Origin: JADJGC01 sp964617645
GTDB lineage: Bacteria; Zixibacteria; MSB-5A5; CAIYYT01
Direction: 5' to 3'
DNA: 64,000 nucleotides
Assembly (NCBI GenBank): GCA_964617645.1
Contig: CAZTYE010000006.1
Span: forward strand, 62,001 to 126,000
Part shown: positions 51,891 through 59,135 of the stretch, one piece after another
Layout of the letters: each line of letters starts with the position of its first letter
Position numbering within the stretch: the first letter of the stretch is position 1
Notes under the pieces: model-generated
Told to the model about the DNA's origin: nothing
The model's database searches: none
Seen by the model: only the letters and a program-made list of their open reading frames with translations
Position numbers and translations under genes: made by a program

Positions 51891-51934
51891 TCAGTCACCT
51901 CCTCCTATGAGCTAAGGGAACCGGTTACCACTTC

Positions 51935-51954
51935 GCCGAATCGCTTCGGCTTTT
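51935..51954 (+). terminator. Second plus-strand hairpin terminator
   Basis: GCCGAA (51935-51940) and TTCGGC (51945-51950) form a six-base stem with a four-base loop followed by TTTTCT. It would stop plus-strand transcripts that pass the terminator at 51767. Confidence 0.5.
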
Positions 51955-51965
51955 CTATCGAGCCA

Positions 51966-51983
51966 AGTCACGCGCGAGTGACT
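51966..51983. repeat. Inverted repeat in the leader of the micro-gene
   Basis: AAGTCAC and GTGACTT, separated by six bases, form a seven-base stem in the presumed minus-strand leader of the 23-codon gene. Possible regulatory hairpin. Confidence 0.35.
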
Positions 51984-52295
51984 TTCCCTGCTTCTCCAGA
52001 CGGCATCCGTGGCGCGCGTCGAAGTTTGTTATATACTGGACGTATCCCGCCGCTAAAGTATACGGTAGGCGTCTATGAATGTCAAGGAATTTTGGACTTT
52101 GGGAGCGATATCTGGGCATTTTCAATCTTCACTATATGTAGAGTCGGTCTTAGGAGGTACCCCACTATATATTGTGTGCAGCGTCGGGAATCGTCAGAGT
52201 TTGCCCTCTTGAAATCGCGCCGGGTCGCCGGGTGATCACAGTTTGCAATGTCCGTTTTCGATTGTCATTCGCGAAAACGCGGCTGGCCATTCCCC
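51984..52295. other. Unassigned intergenic DNA upstream of the ferritin-like gene
   Basis: No recognisable gene. A 45-codon frame on the plus strand (52075-52212, beginning MNVKEFWTLGAISGHF) lacks a ribosome site and is not called. A minus-strand TATATA near 52029 could start the leader of the micro-gene. A TTAGGAGG at 52150-52157 has no start codon at the right distance. Confidence 0.4.
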
Positions 52296-52323
52296 TTGAC
52301 TCGATTGGTGCGAAGAATATCTT
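52296..52323 (+). promoter_or_regulatory. Promoter of the ferritin-like gene
   Basis: TTGACT (52296-52301), a 16-base spacer and TATCTT (52318-52323) lie 32 bases before the ATG at 52356, which has its own GAGGA ribosome site. Confidence 0.65.
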
Positions 52324-52355
52324 GATGAAGATTTGTACTCTTTTCTGAGGATGGT

Positions 52356-52835
52356 ATGACGATTAGCGCACAAGCACTCAATTATCTGACCGCAGGAATC
52401 CAGGCGGAAATCGCCGCCTACGTGTTCTACAAAATCGGCGCTTCCAAGGTCGATGACGCCGACATCAAGAACACGATGCTCCATTTCGCGACCGAAGAGC
52501 GCAAGCACTTTCTCACACTTGAACACCAATACGACCAGCATGTCCGCTCGGAGAAGTGGGTCACCTACCGCGATATCCTCAACCGCGACGGCTTGCCGGA
52601 GATTGACGAGTCGATGGGCGACAAGCATGTGCAGCGCATTGCCGAGGTCAAGGCGGCTAAGGGCAAGAATGACATTCTGGCGATTGCGCTTCAACTCGAG
52701 AAGGAGGCTTACGAGCTGTATTCCGAGGCCGCCAAAGTTTCGGTCGAGCCGGATGTCAAGAAGACGTTCGAATATCTCTCGCAATTCGAAATGGGCCATA
52801 TCCGCAACGTCGAATCGATGATGGCGCAGGGGTAG
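52356..52835 (+). CDS. Rubrerythrin/ferritin-like diiron protein
   Basis: A 159-residue four-helix-bundle protein without a rubredoxin domain. The diiron ligands are laid out as EIAAYVFYKI in helix A, ATEERKHFLTLEHQY in helix B, LEKEAYELYSEAAK in helix C and QFEMGHIRNVESMM in helix D (Glu-x-x-His pairs). It is expected to store iron or reduce peroxide. It has a good promoter and stands alone, convergent with dnaE2. Confidence 0.88.
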   Translation: MTISAQALNYLTAGIQAEIAAYVFYKIGASKVDDADIKNTMLHFATEERKHFLTLEHQYDQHVRSEKWVTYRDILNRDGLPEIDESMGDKHVQRIAEVKAAKGKNDILAIALQLEKEAYELYSEAAKVSVEPDVKKTFEYLSQFEMGHIRNVESMMAQG

Positions 52836-52868
52836 TCGCGTCGGGGTGCATGGCATGCGCCCGATCAG

Positions 52869-55800
52869 TTATCTAAAGTCCCGCGATTTGATTTTGACAT
52901 CCTGAAAGACCAACTCCAAGGGACGGAAATCGCGACCAACAATGTTGATGACGCCTTCTTCCTTCTGAACTACCCCGGTTACCACCAGAGCCTTGGCGTG
53001 ACGCACGATGCGGCCGAATTTCTCCATCTGATCCGGTTTGACTACCACGTTGATGAAGCCGAACTCGTCCTCCAGCGTGATGAAAAGAAATCCTTTCGCC
53101 GTGACTGGTCGCTGGCGAATCACGACAATCCCCGCCACTTGGATTTTCTTCTGATCGGGAATTCCCGGCAGGTCGGCGGAACTCTTGATGCCGTACTCTT
53201 TCAGTTGCGCGCGAACGTGCCGCATCAAATGCGGCGCGACCGACAAATCCATGCCCTGAAAATCGGCGATCAGTTCTTCCCCGGGTTGCATCACCGGGAT
53301 CAGCAGCGCGCCGCGTTCGGACGTCGGCAGCGATAGTTCGCTTCCGCTTTTACCCGTGAGGGCCATGATTTGCCACAGCGCCTGCCGGCGTGAAATACCA
53401 AAACAATCGAAGGCGCCGACCATTGCCAGTTGTTGCAGCGCGCCGCGATGAAGCCGGGTGCGGTGCACGAAATTTTCGACTGAGCTGAATGGGCCTCGCT
53501 GGAGTTCCGTTTCGATTACCTCCTGCGCGGTCGCGCCGAGACTTTTGACGTAACGAAAGCCGAGACGCACGGCGAAGGGTTCAGTGGGACTGTCGTCATG
53601 TCGGTCGGCCTCCGCACTTGCGCAAAGCGGGAGGCTGAAGGCCGACAAGTCACTGTCGGGTTTCTCCCACACCTCTGGCGTGGTTGGAACCCGATCTAAC
53701 GAGCTTTCCAATGTGCAGTCCCACTGACTACGCGTTACATCGACGGGCAGAAAAGTCACGCCGCGGCGTTGGCCTTCATAGACAATACTGGCGGGTGAAT
53801 AAAATCCCATCGGTTGCGCATTTAGCAACGAACAGTAAAACTCCGGCGCGAAATGGACTTTCAGATAGGCCGATACATACACCAGCAGCGCGAACGACGC
53901 CGCATGCGACTCGGGGAAACCGTAATCGGAAAACGCCGTCAATTGCTTGTAAATCCGCATCGCGACCTCCTGCTCGATGCCATTACGGGTCATGCCGGTA
54001 ATCAGATCGAGCGCGATAGCCTCCATCCGCTCACGCGAGCGTTTATGCCCCATTGCGCGGCGAAGCTCGTCGGCTTTGCTCGGCGAGAAGCCCGCCGCGG
54101 TAATCGCGACCTGCATGCCCTGTTCTTGGAATAGTGGCACGCCCATTGTGCGCTCCAGAATCGGTTTGAGGGCGGGATGCGGATAGGTTACCGCTTCCGT
54201 GCCGGCGCGGCGACGCAGGTACGGATGCACCATCTCTCCCTGGATCGGACCGGGGCGGATCAAAGCGACTTCCACGACCAGATCGTAAAACTTGCGCGGT
54301 TTCAGGCGCGGCAAGGTGTTCATCTGCGCGCGCGACTCGACCTGAAAAACACCGACCGTCTCGGCGCTGCAAAGCAAATCGTAAACGCGCTGGTCGTCAA
54401 AGTCGAGTCGCGCGGGATCGATAGTCAAACCGCGATGACGCTCGACCAGTTTGAATGCAAAATCGATCAACGACAACATACCCAGCCCGAGCAGATCGAT
54501 CTTGACGATCCCCACCTCGCCGCAATCATCTTTGTCCCACTGCACGACGCTGCGGTCGGGCATCGTGGCGTTCTCGATCGGAACGATTTCCGACAGCGGT
54601 TTTTTGGTGATAATCATGCCCCCGGAGTGGATCCCGAGGTGGCGGGGGAAATCTTGAATTTGGCGGCTCAACGCCATGAGCAGCGCAACGCGCTCGTTCT
54701 GTGGGTTGAGATGGGCATCCGCCGCCGCCGCGGGCAGTTCTTCGCCATCGGAGTAGTTGTGCAGCATCTTGGCGAGCCGGTCAACTTCCTCGAGCGCAAA
54801 ACCGAGCGCCTTGCCGACATCGCGCACCGCCGAGCGCCCGCGATAGCAGATCACTTCACAAACCATCGCGGCATGCTCACGGCCATACTTGTTGTAAACG
54901 TATTGAATCACTTCTTCGCGGCGGTTGTTGGCGATGTCGATATCGATATCGGGCGGTTCGCGGCGTTCTTCGGAGAGAAAGCGTTCGAACAAAAGCTGCA
55001 GCTTGACCGGGTCGACGGCGGTGATACCAAGACAATAACAGACCGCCGAATTGGCCGCCGAGCCGCGACCCTGTGCGAGAATCCTTTGTTCGCGGCAGAA
55101 ACGGGCGATATCCCAGACGATCAGGAAGTATCCCGCCAGATCGAGTTTATTGATCAACGCGAGCTCGTGTTCGAGTTGCCGCGTTTGTTTCTCATTGGGC
55201 ATTCCCCAGCGTTCGCCCGCGCCGCGATAAGATATCTCGCGCAAGTATGCCCCAACTTCTTGTCCGTCGGGTGTGGGAAAATCGGGCAGCGAGGTCGGCA
55301 GCGCATTGAGCACGAAATCGCAACGTTTGGCAACGATCAGCGTGTTGACAATGGCGTCGGGATAGGCGCGAAAACGCCGCGCCATCTCGATCGGCGACTT
55401 GAGATAGCGCTCGCCATTGGGATACAGCTTGTTGCCCGCTTGATCGAGGGTGGTGTGCTCGCGAATACAGGTGAGCACGTCCTGAAGCGGCCGCCCCGCG
55501 GGGCGGGCATAGTGAACATTGTTGGTTGCGACGCCCGGAATCTTGAGTCGTCTCCCCAGTTGATAAAGCCGGTCGCAAAGATGCTCCTGATGCGGCAGGT
55601 CGTGATGCTGCATTTCGAGGAAAAAATTGTCGGCGCCGAACAGTTCGCGATACTTGCTTGCTATCGACTCCGCCGCGCGACTATCGCCCGCAAGTAGCGC
55701 GGCGGCCACCTCTCCTTTCTCGCAAGCTGAAAGCGCGATCAGGCCGGTGTGGTGTATCGTCAACGACTCCCAGGCGATTCGCGCCTCGCCCTTAGCATGC

Positions 55801-56090
55801 GGCAGTTGACCGGCGGTGATGAGTTGCGACAGATTAGCGTAGCCGACTTCGTTTTTGATCAGCAGAACAAGATGATGTCCGTCGGCGAGCGTGACTTCCG
55901 ATCCAAAGATGGGACGCACACCTTTGCGCTGGGTGACCTGATTAAATCGAACGATACCGTACAAGCCGTTGTGATCGGTCAGCGCCAGCGCCGGATATTC
56001 GAGTTGCGCCGCGACTTCGATCAGTTCTTCCGGATGGGAAGCGCCGTCAAGGAATGAGAAGTTTGAGTGGCAGTGGAGTTCGGTGTACAT
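52869..56090 (-). CDS. dnaE2: Error-prone DNA polymerase III alpha (DnaE2/ImuC)
   Basis: A 1073-residue polymerase, start at the ATG at 56090 (MYTELHCHSNFSFLDGASHP). The N-terminal PHP domain has LTDHNGLYG; the polymerase carries the catalytic acids in EPPDIDIDIANNRREEVIQY and in EVGIVKIDLLGLGMLSLIDF. The C-terminal OB-fold (VAGIVVIRQRPVTAKGFLFI) is present and the beta-clamp tail of replicative DnaE1 is absent. It is the translesion polymerase of the imuA-imuB-dnaE2 mutasome. A 488-base repeat-filled spacer separates it from imuB upstream, so its own promoter or long readthrough is needed. Confidence 0.95.
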   Translation of the reverse strand: MYTELHCHSNFSFLDGASHPEELIEVAAQLEYPALALTDHNGLYGIVRFNQVTQRKGVRPIFGSEVTLADGHHLVLLIKNEVGYANLSQLITAGQLPHAKGEARIAWESLTIHHTGLIALSACEKGEVAAALLAGDSRAAESIASKYRELFGADNFFLEMQHHDLPHQEHLCDRLYQLGRRLKIPGVATNNVHYARPAGRPLQDVLTCIREHTTLDQAGNKLYPNGERYLKSPIEMARRFRAYPDAIVNTLIVAKRCDFVLNALPTSLPDFPTPDGQEVGAYLREISYRGAGERWGMPNEKQTRQLEHELALINKLDLAGYFLIVWDIARFCREQRILAQGRGSAANSAVCYCLGITAVDPVKLQLLFERFLSEERREPPDIDIDIANNRREEVIQYVYNKYGREHAAMVCEVICYRGRSAVRDVGKALGFALEEVDRLAKMLHNYSDGEELPAAAADAHLNPQNERVALLMALSRQIQDFPRHLGIHSGGMIITKKPLSEIVPIENATMPDRSVVQWDKDDCGEVGIVKIDLLGLGMLSLIDFAFKLVERHRGLTIDPARLDFDDQRVYDLLCSAETVGVFQVESRAQMNTLPRLKPRKFYDLVVEVALIRPGPIQGEMVHPYLRRRAGTEAVTYPHPALKPILERTMGVPLFQEQGMQVAITAAGFSPSKADELRRAMGHKRSRERMEAIALDLITGMTRNGIEQEVAMRIYKQLTAFSDYGFPESHAASFALLVYVSAYLKVHFAPEFYCSLLNAQPMGFYSPASIVYEGQRRGVTFLPVDVTRSQWDCTLESSLDRVPTTPEVWEKPDSDLSAFSLPLCASAEADRHDDSPTEPFAVRLGFRYVKSLGATAQEVIETELQRGPFSSVENFVHRTRLHRGALQQLAMVGAFDCFGISRRQALWQIMALTGKSGSELSLPTSERGALLIPVMQPGEELIADFQGMDLSVAPHLMRHVRAQLKEYGIKSSADLPGIPDQKKIQVAGIVVIRQRPVTAKGFLFITLEDEFGFINVVVKPDQMEKFGRIVRHAKALVVTGVVQKEEGVINIVGRDFRPLELVFQDVKIKSRDFR

Positions 56091-56134
56091 AGCTACCTGA
56101 TCGAATGACAACAGTCCATGCACGCGCGGGGTAC

Positions 56135-56200
56135 GCCTTCCCGATTCCCCTCTTGAGAGGGGTGCTGTCCCGCACGCAGTGCGGGGCGGCGGGGTGTGTC
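56135..56200. repeat. Dispersed GC-rich palindromic repeat, copy 1
   Basis: A repeat unit with CCCCTC-TTGA-GAGGGG and then TCCCGCA(N)TGCGGGG hairpins, also present in altered form at 56301-56356 and split at 56377-56399/56529-56575. It lies between dnaE2 and imuB. Confidence 0.6.
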
Positions 56201-56300
56201 ATCGGATAGTCCATTCTGCGCAATACTTTCGCGGCTAAAGCCGCTCCTACAGCACTTCCACCCTCGCGCTTCCGTCCTCCGTGGCTGCGGTAGGAGACCA

Positions 56301-56356
56301 AATCCCCCTTAGCAAAGGGGGTGTCCCGCACGTGAGTGTGGGACGCGGGTTGTGTC
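56301..56356. repeat. Dispersed GC-rich palindromic repeat, copy 2 (divergent)
   Basis: A relative of the unit at 56135-56200, with CCCCCTT-AGCA-AAGGGGG followed by a TCCCGCACGTGAGTGTGGGA hairpin. Untranslated in any sensible frame. Confidence 0.5.
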
Positions 56357-56376
56357 TTCTCTTTCGGCGCACAAGC

Positions 56377-56575
56377 GCCTTCCCAATTCCCCTCTTGAGG
56401 GAGCGTTGAAAAACCCCTTCGAGTGTCATTCTGAGCGTAGCGAAGAATCTGTTCACTGTTGAGGCGCAATGATAACAGACCCTTCACTTCGTTCAGGGTG
56501 ACAACCTCAAGGACTTCTTCAACAGTCCCTTGAGAGGGGTGCTGTCCCGCAGCTTCGTGCGGGGTGGGGTATGCC
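56377..56575. repeat. Third GC-rich repeat, interrupted by a mobile palindromic element
   Basis: The left part (56377-56399) and right part (56529-56575) make up one copy of the 56135-56200 repeat. Joined at the CTTGAG they share, they restore CCCCTCTTGAGAGGGG. The insert is listed separately. Confidence 0.65.
56400..56528. mobile_element. MITE-like palindromic element with 6-bp target duplication
   Basis: 129 bases bounded by near-perfect terminal inverted repeats GGAGCGTTGAA (56400-56410) and TTCAACAGTCC (56518-56528), flanked by direct repeats CTTGAG at 56394-56399 and 56529-56534. The interior is a long imperfect palindrome whose 88-base core (56424-56511, starting TGTCATTCTGAGCG and ending GGGTGACAACCTCAAG) is 82/88 identical to a second core inside imuA. 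It has no protein-coding capacity for a transposase. Confidence 0.75.
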
Positions 56576-56578
56576 CTC

Positions 56579-58222
56579 TCAATCAAACACGCCCTGCCGA
56601 AACCATTGGTCGCCATCAGTGGCAAAAAGCAGATACACTTCGCCGCCGGCAGTTTCGATTTCGTAGTAGCGCCGCAAAGTTTCCGTCTGCCACCATCCGC
56701 CGGAAATTACCCACGGACCGTGGCAATTCACAACCGCCTGCCGCTGTGATCCGATTACCAATGCCTGAAGTGTTTGCTCTTCACGGATCACTTGGATCGA
56801 CTCCGGCTCCGGCAACAACCGGAGGCCAATCAACGAACGCCCGCAATAGAATACCGGCGGTGGTGAAGTCGGTTGAAGTTCTGAGAGCGTGACGCGATCG
56901 GATTCGGTATCCAAAACCGGCTGGCTGACAAACGCAAAAGATCGCTCCGGCCAGTGGCTGCTACGCCAACACACGTGTCGCCATTGATAATGCGATTGCT
57001 TGAGTATCTGTTCGGCGGCAGCGGCCGTCGGCGCCGGGCGGGTCGTCAGATCGAGTTGCGCGGCGGAGATTTTAGTTGTCGCAACCGGTGTTGCGATCAA
57101 TTCGACAACCGCCGACAAAAATTCGGCGCGTCCCAGTCGTTCCTGTAACTGCCGCAAGAATGGCCGTAGTGAAGACGGCGAATGCTCCAGCGCCAATTCG
57201 ATCATTTGTTGCGTGCGGTCGGCAAATTTGATCTGTAGCGAAATTCTGAGTAGCGCTTCGCCACGAGCCAGTAATTGTTCAGAAACAATTGTCAACAAAT
57301 GCTCGGCCTGCGCAATCAGCGGTGAGCAATCGAAAATCGGGTCATCAAAGATTACCCGTGCGCTGGTATCTTCCGCGGGCGTTTCCGGAATAAATGTTGC
57401 CGGATCATTACCGCGCGCCAAGTGCGCAATTCGCGCACCGATAGCCCCGAAACGAGTCGCCAGCTCGTTGGCGGGAAACTCCGCGATCTGGCCGATCGTA
57501 CGCAAACCGAGCGCCAGCAATTGATCGTAAGTCTCCGCATCCAGATCGAGATGCTTGATTTTGAGCGGCGCCAAAAATCCGCGCATCGTACCGGTCGGAA
57601 TGATATTCGCCGCTCCCGATCGTGCCAGCTCGGCGGCGATTTGCGCGGCGAAAACATGATCGGCGATACCGATCTGCAATGGAAATCCCTGCGCATGCAG
57701 ACTCTGAAAAATCTGCTCCGCCAACTGCGATTCGCCGCCATAGAGCGAGTCAAAACCGTCCGCGGCCAATTGCCACAATCCCGGCCGCACCAACTCCACA
57801 AACGGCGCGACGCTTTGAAGCTGTCGTCCCAATTCCTGCGCGGTCGTTAACTCGAGTTGTGGACGTTGGAGTTTTATCGCCAACCCGTTGCACAACATCT
57901 CCGCCTGCGCGGCGGTCATCCCGACCGCGACCCCCGATTTCGCGGCCTTGTTGTTAACCTCGATAATGAGCGCCGCGGCGCTTGTATCTTGCGCCAACGC
58001 CAACGATTCGAGTAACAGATGCGGATCTTCGCGGCAATAGAGCATCAGCCCGAATCGCGGGATCAACACGCAGGCCACGCGCGCGTGTATTGGCGATCCT
58101 ACTGTCGGCGGATTGGGCCGGCGCTTGTTGTTGGTGGCCGACGGTTCGCGTCGCGAAAGCGGTTTGCGCGTCACATGATGATCCCACGGCGAAACGCGAG
58201 ATGATCTACGCGGCACGTTCAC
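56579..58222 (-). CDS. imuB: ImuB, Y-family polymerase-like mutasome subunit
   Basis: A 547-residue protein starting at GTG (58222) after GAGGATCAACC, overlapping imuA by 17 bases. Residues about 50-380 have the Y-family palm/finger/little-finger layout, but the first strand VACVLIPRFGLMLYCREDPH lacks the catalytic acids, as in all ImuB. GLWQLAADGFDSLYGGESQL and the ALGLRTIGQIAEFPANELAT helix-hairpin-helix match the family. The N-terminus is extended by about 48 basic residues (RPNPPTVGSP is typical). ImuB bridges the clamp, ImuA and DnaE2. Confidence 0.9.
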   Translation of the reverse strand: MNVPRRSSRVSPWDHHVTRKPLSRREPSATNNKRRPNPPTVGSPIHARVACVLIPRFGLMLYCREDPHLLLESLALAQDTSAAALIIEVNNKAAKSGVAVGMTAAQAEMLCNGLAIKLQRPQLELTTAQELGRQLQSVAPFVELVRPGLWQLAADGFDSLYGGESQLAEQIFQSLHAQGFPLQIGIADHVFAAQIAAELARSGAANIIPTGTMRGFLAPLKIKHLDLDAETYDQLLALGLRTIGQIAEFPANELATRFGAIGARIAHLARGNDPATFIPETPAEDTSARVIFDDPIFDCSPLIAQAEHLLTIVSEQLLARGEALLRISLQIKFADRTQQMIELALEHSPSSLRPFLRQLQERLGRAEFLSAVVELIATPVATTKISAAQLDLTTRPAPTAAAAEQILKQSHYQWRHVCWRSSHWPERSFAFVSQPVLDTESDRVTLSELQPTSPPPVFYCGRSLIGLRLLPEPESIQVIREEQTLQALVIGSQRQAVVNCHGPWVISGGWWQTETLRRYYEIETAGGEVYLLFATDGDQWFRQGVFD

Positions 58223-59009
58223 GGTTGATCCTCACATGTTGTCCGCCGCCGGTCAGACGGCTACGGGTGGCGGTAATGTCCAGACTGTGACGATTCGCGC
58301 GCGTTACGCTCAACTGCACGGAAATCAAACTGGCCGGGAACAAGCGGCTCTTCTCTTCGGTCACGAAAAACGCCAACCCTTGTGACCGCACGAGTTCCTG
58401 CCGGAGTCGGTGTAGCAAAACGCGCGGCAACGGCGTTTGCTGAACGCCCAAATCGAAAACGACCACGCCGACTTGGCGCGCCGCCAACAGCAATTCCGCT
58501 TGGCGCAAAGCCAAAGCGATATCGGTGGGTTGAACAATATGCCAACGCCGCAAATCGTTTCCGGCCGCCGCTACCGCCGGCGGGAAAAGCTGTCGGGCGC
58601 AATCGACATACAGCAACGGCAACGACGGCGTCAGCGCCGCGAGCATTTTGTGCAAAACCGTAGTCTTGCCGCTGCATTCGGCGCCGGTGATTTCGATCAA
58701 TTGACCGCCGGCAATTCCGGCCTGAGGAAAAATCTCCGCCAGTTCCGGCAACGTAAAACGGAATTTCCCCGCCGGATCAGAATAAGTCGCTTCCGGCCAA
58801 TTCTGGCGCAGTAGCTCCTTGAGTGACGCCACCTGTTTGTCATTCTGAGCGCAGCGAAGAATCTGTTCGCCGTTGCGGCGCAGTGACAACAGACCCTTCA
58901 CTTCGTTCAGGGTGACAACCTCAAGAGCGTTGTTAACAATCTCCGCCGGTGGGACGAACACTCCGACGCCCGGGAGATTGCCGATATTTAGTTCCAACTG
59001 CTTCATCAT
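58206..59009 (-). CDS. imuA: ImuA, RecA-like mutasome protein, with an in-frame repeat insertion
   Basis: A 267-residue protein. From about residue 70 it matches ImuA/SulA-like RecA relatives (FTLPELAEIFPQAGIAGGQL, the Walker A-like ITGAECSGKTTVLHKML, and VVVFDLGVQQTPLPRVLLHR). Residues about 22-58 are translated from a copy of the mobile palindromic element (LEVVTLNEVKGLLSLRRNGE, then QILRCAQNDKQ), which keeps the frame open. A GTG just after the insertion could be an alternative start. A LexA-type box sits at its start. It drives the imuA-imuB-dnaE2 cassette for SOS mutagenesis. Confidence 0.85.
   Translation of the reverse strand: MMKQLELNIGNLPGVGVFVPPAEIVNNALEVVTLNEVKGLLSLRRNGEQILRCAQNDKQVASLKELLRQNWPEATYSDPAGKFRFTLPELAEIFPQAGIAGGQLIEITGAECSGKTTVLHKMLAALTPSLPLLYVDCARQLFPPAVAAAGNDLRRWHIVQPTDIALALRQAELLLAARQVGVVVFDLGVQQTPLPRVLLHRLRQELVRSQGLAFFVTEEKSRLFPASLISVQLSVTRANRHSLDITATRSRLTGGGQHVRINRERAA
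58826..58944. mobile_element. Second copy of the MITE-like element, inside imuA
   Basis: The core at 58838-58925 is 82/88 identical to the core at 56424-56511. The right end extends to AACAATCTCC at about 58944; the left end is degenerate and no clear target duplication remains, so outer limits are approximate. It is wholly within the imuA frame. Confidence 0.65.
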
Positions 59010-59012
59010 GGA

Positions 59013-59026
59013 TGCACATTTGTGCA
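59013..59026. promoter_or_regulatory. LexA-type SOS box at the imuA start
   Basis: TGCACATTTGTGCA, a near-perfect inverted repeat (TGCACA/TGTGCA with a TT centre), fits the form TGCNCN4GTGCA reported for Fibrobacter LexA. It lies between the imuA -10 element and the ATG at 59009, so bound repressor would block transcription. Confidence 0.6.
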
Positions 59027-59030
59027 GTAA

Positions 59031-59060
59031 TATATACGTCGGCAGGAATCAAATCGTCAA
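59031..59060 (-). promoter_or_regulatory. imuA promoter
   Basis: Minus-strand TTGACG (59055-59060), an 18-base spacer and TATATA (59031-59036) immediately precede the LexA-type box at 59013-59026. Confidence 0.6.
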
Positions 59061-59135
59061 TCACCTTTTTCTTTTTTTTTTGATTAAGATTTGACAAAAC
59101 ATACCACTTTGACGTCCACCGATGGGAGGTCATTC

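Noticed and set aside
52075..52212. 45-codon plus-strand frame
   Set aside because: No ribosome site and no recognisable features; kept only as a note.
51807..52235. 142-codon plus-strand frame
   Set aside because: It runs through the terminator hairpin at 51935-51954, has no ribosome site and unlike composition; the minus-strand micro-gene explains part of the DNA better.
54177..55697. 506-codon plus-strand frame opposite dnaE2
   Set aside because: Long only because of codon bias on the opposite strand; the dnaE2 motifs are unmistakable.
56047..56625. 192-codon minus-strand frame between imuB and dnaE2
   Set aside because: Its residues come from translating the GC-rich repeats and the mobile element; such repeat-derived frames are common artefacts.
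57352..57801. 149-codon same-strand frame inside imuB
   Set aside because: Arginine- and tryptophan-rich out-of-frame shadow of imuB.
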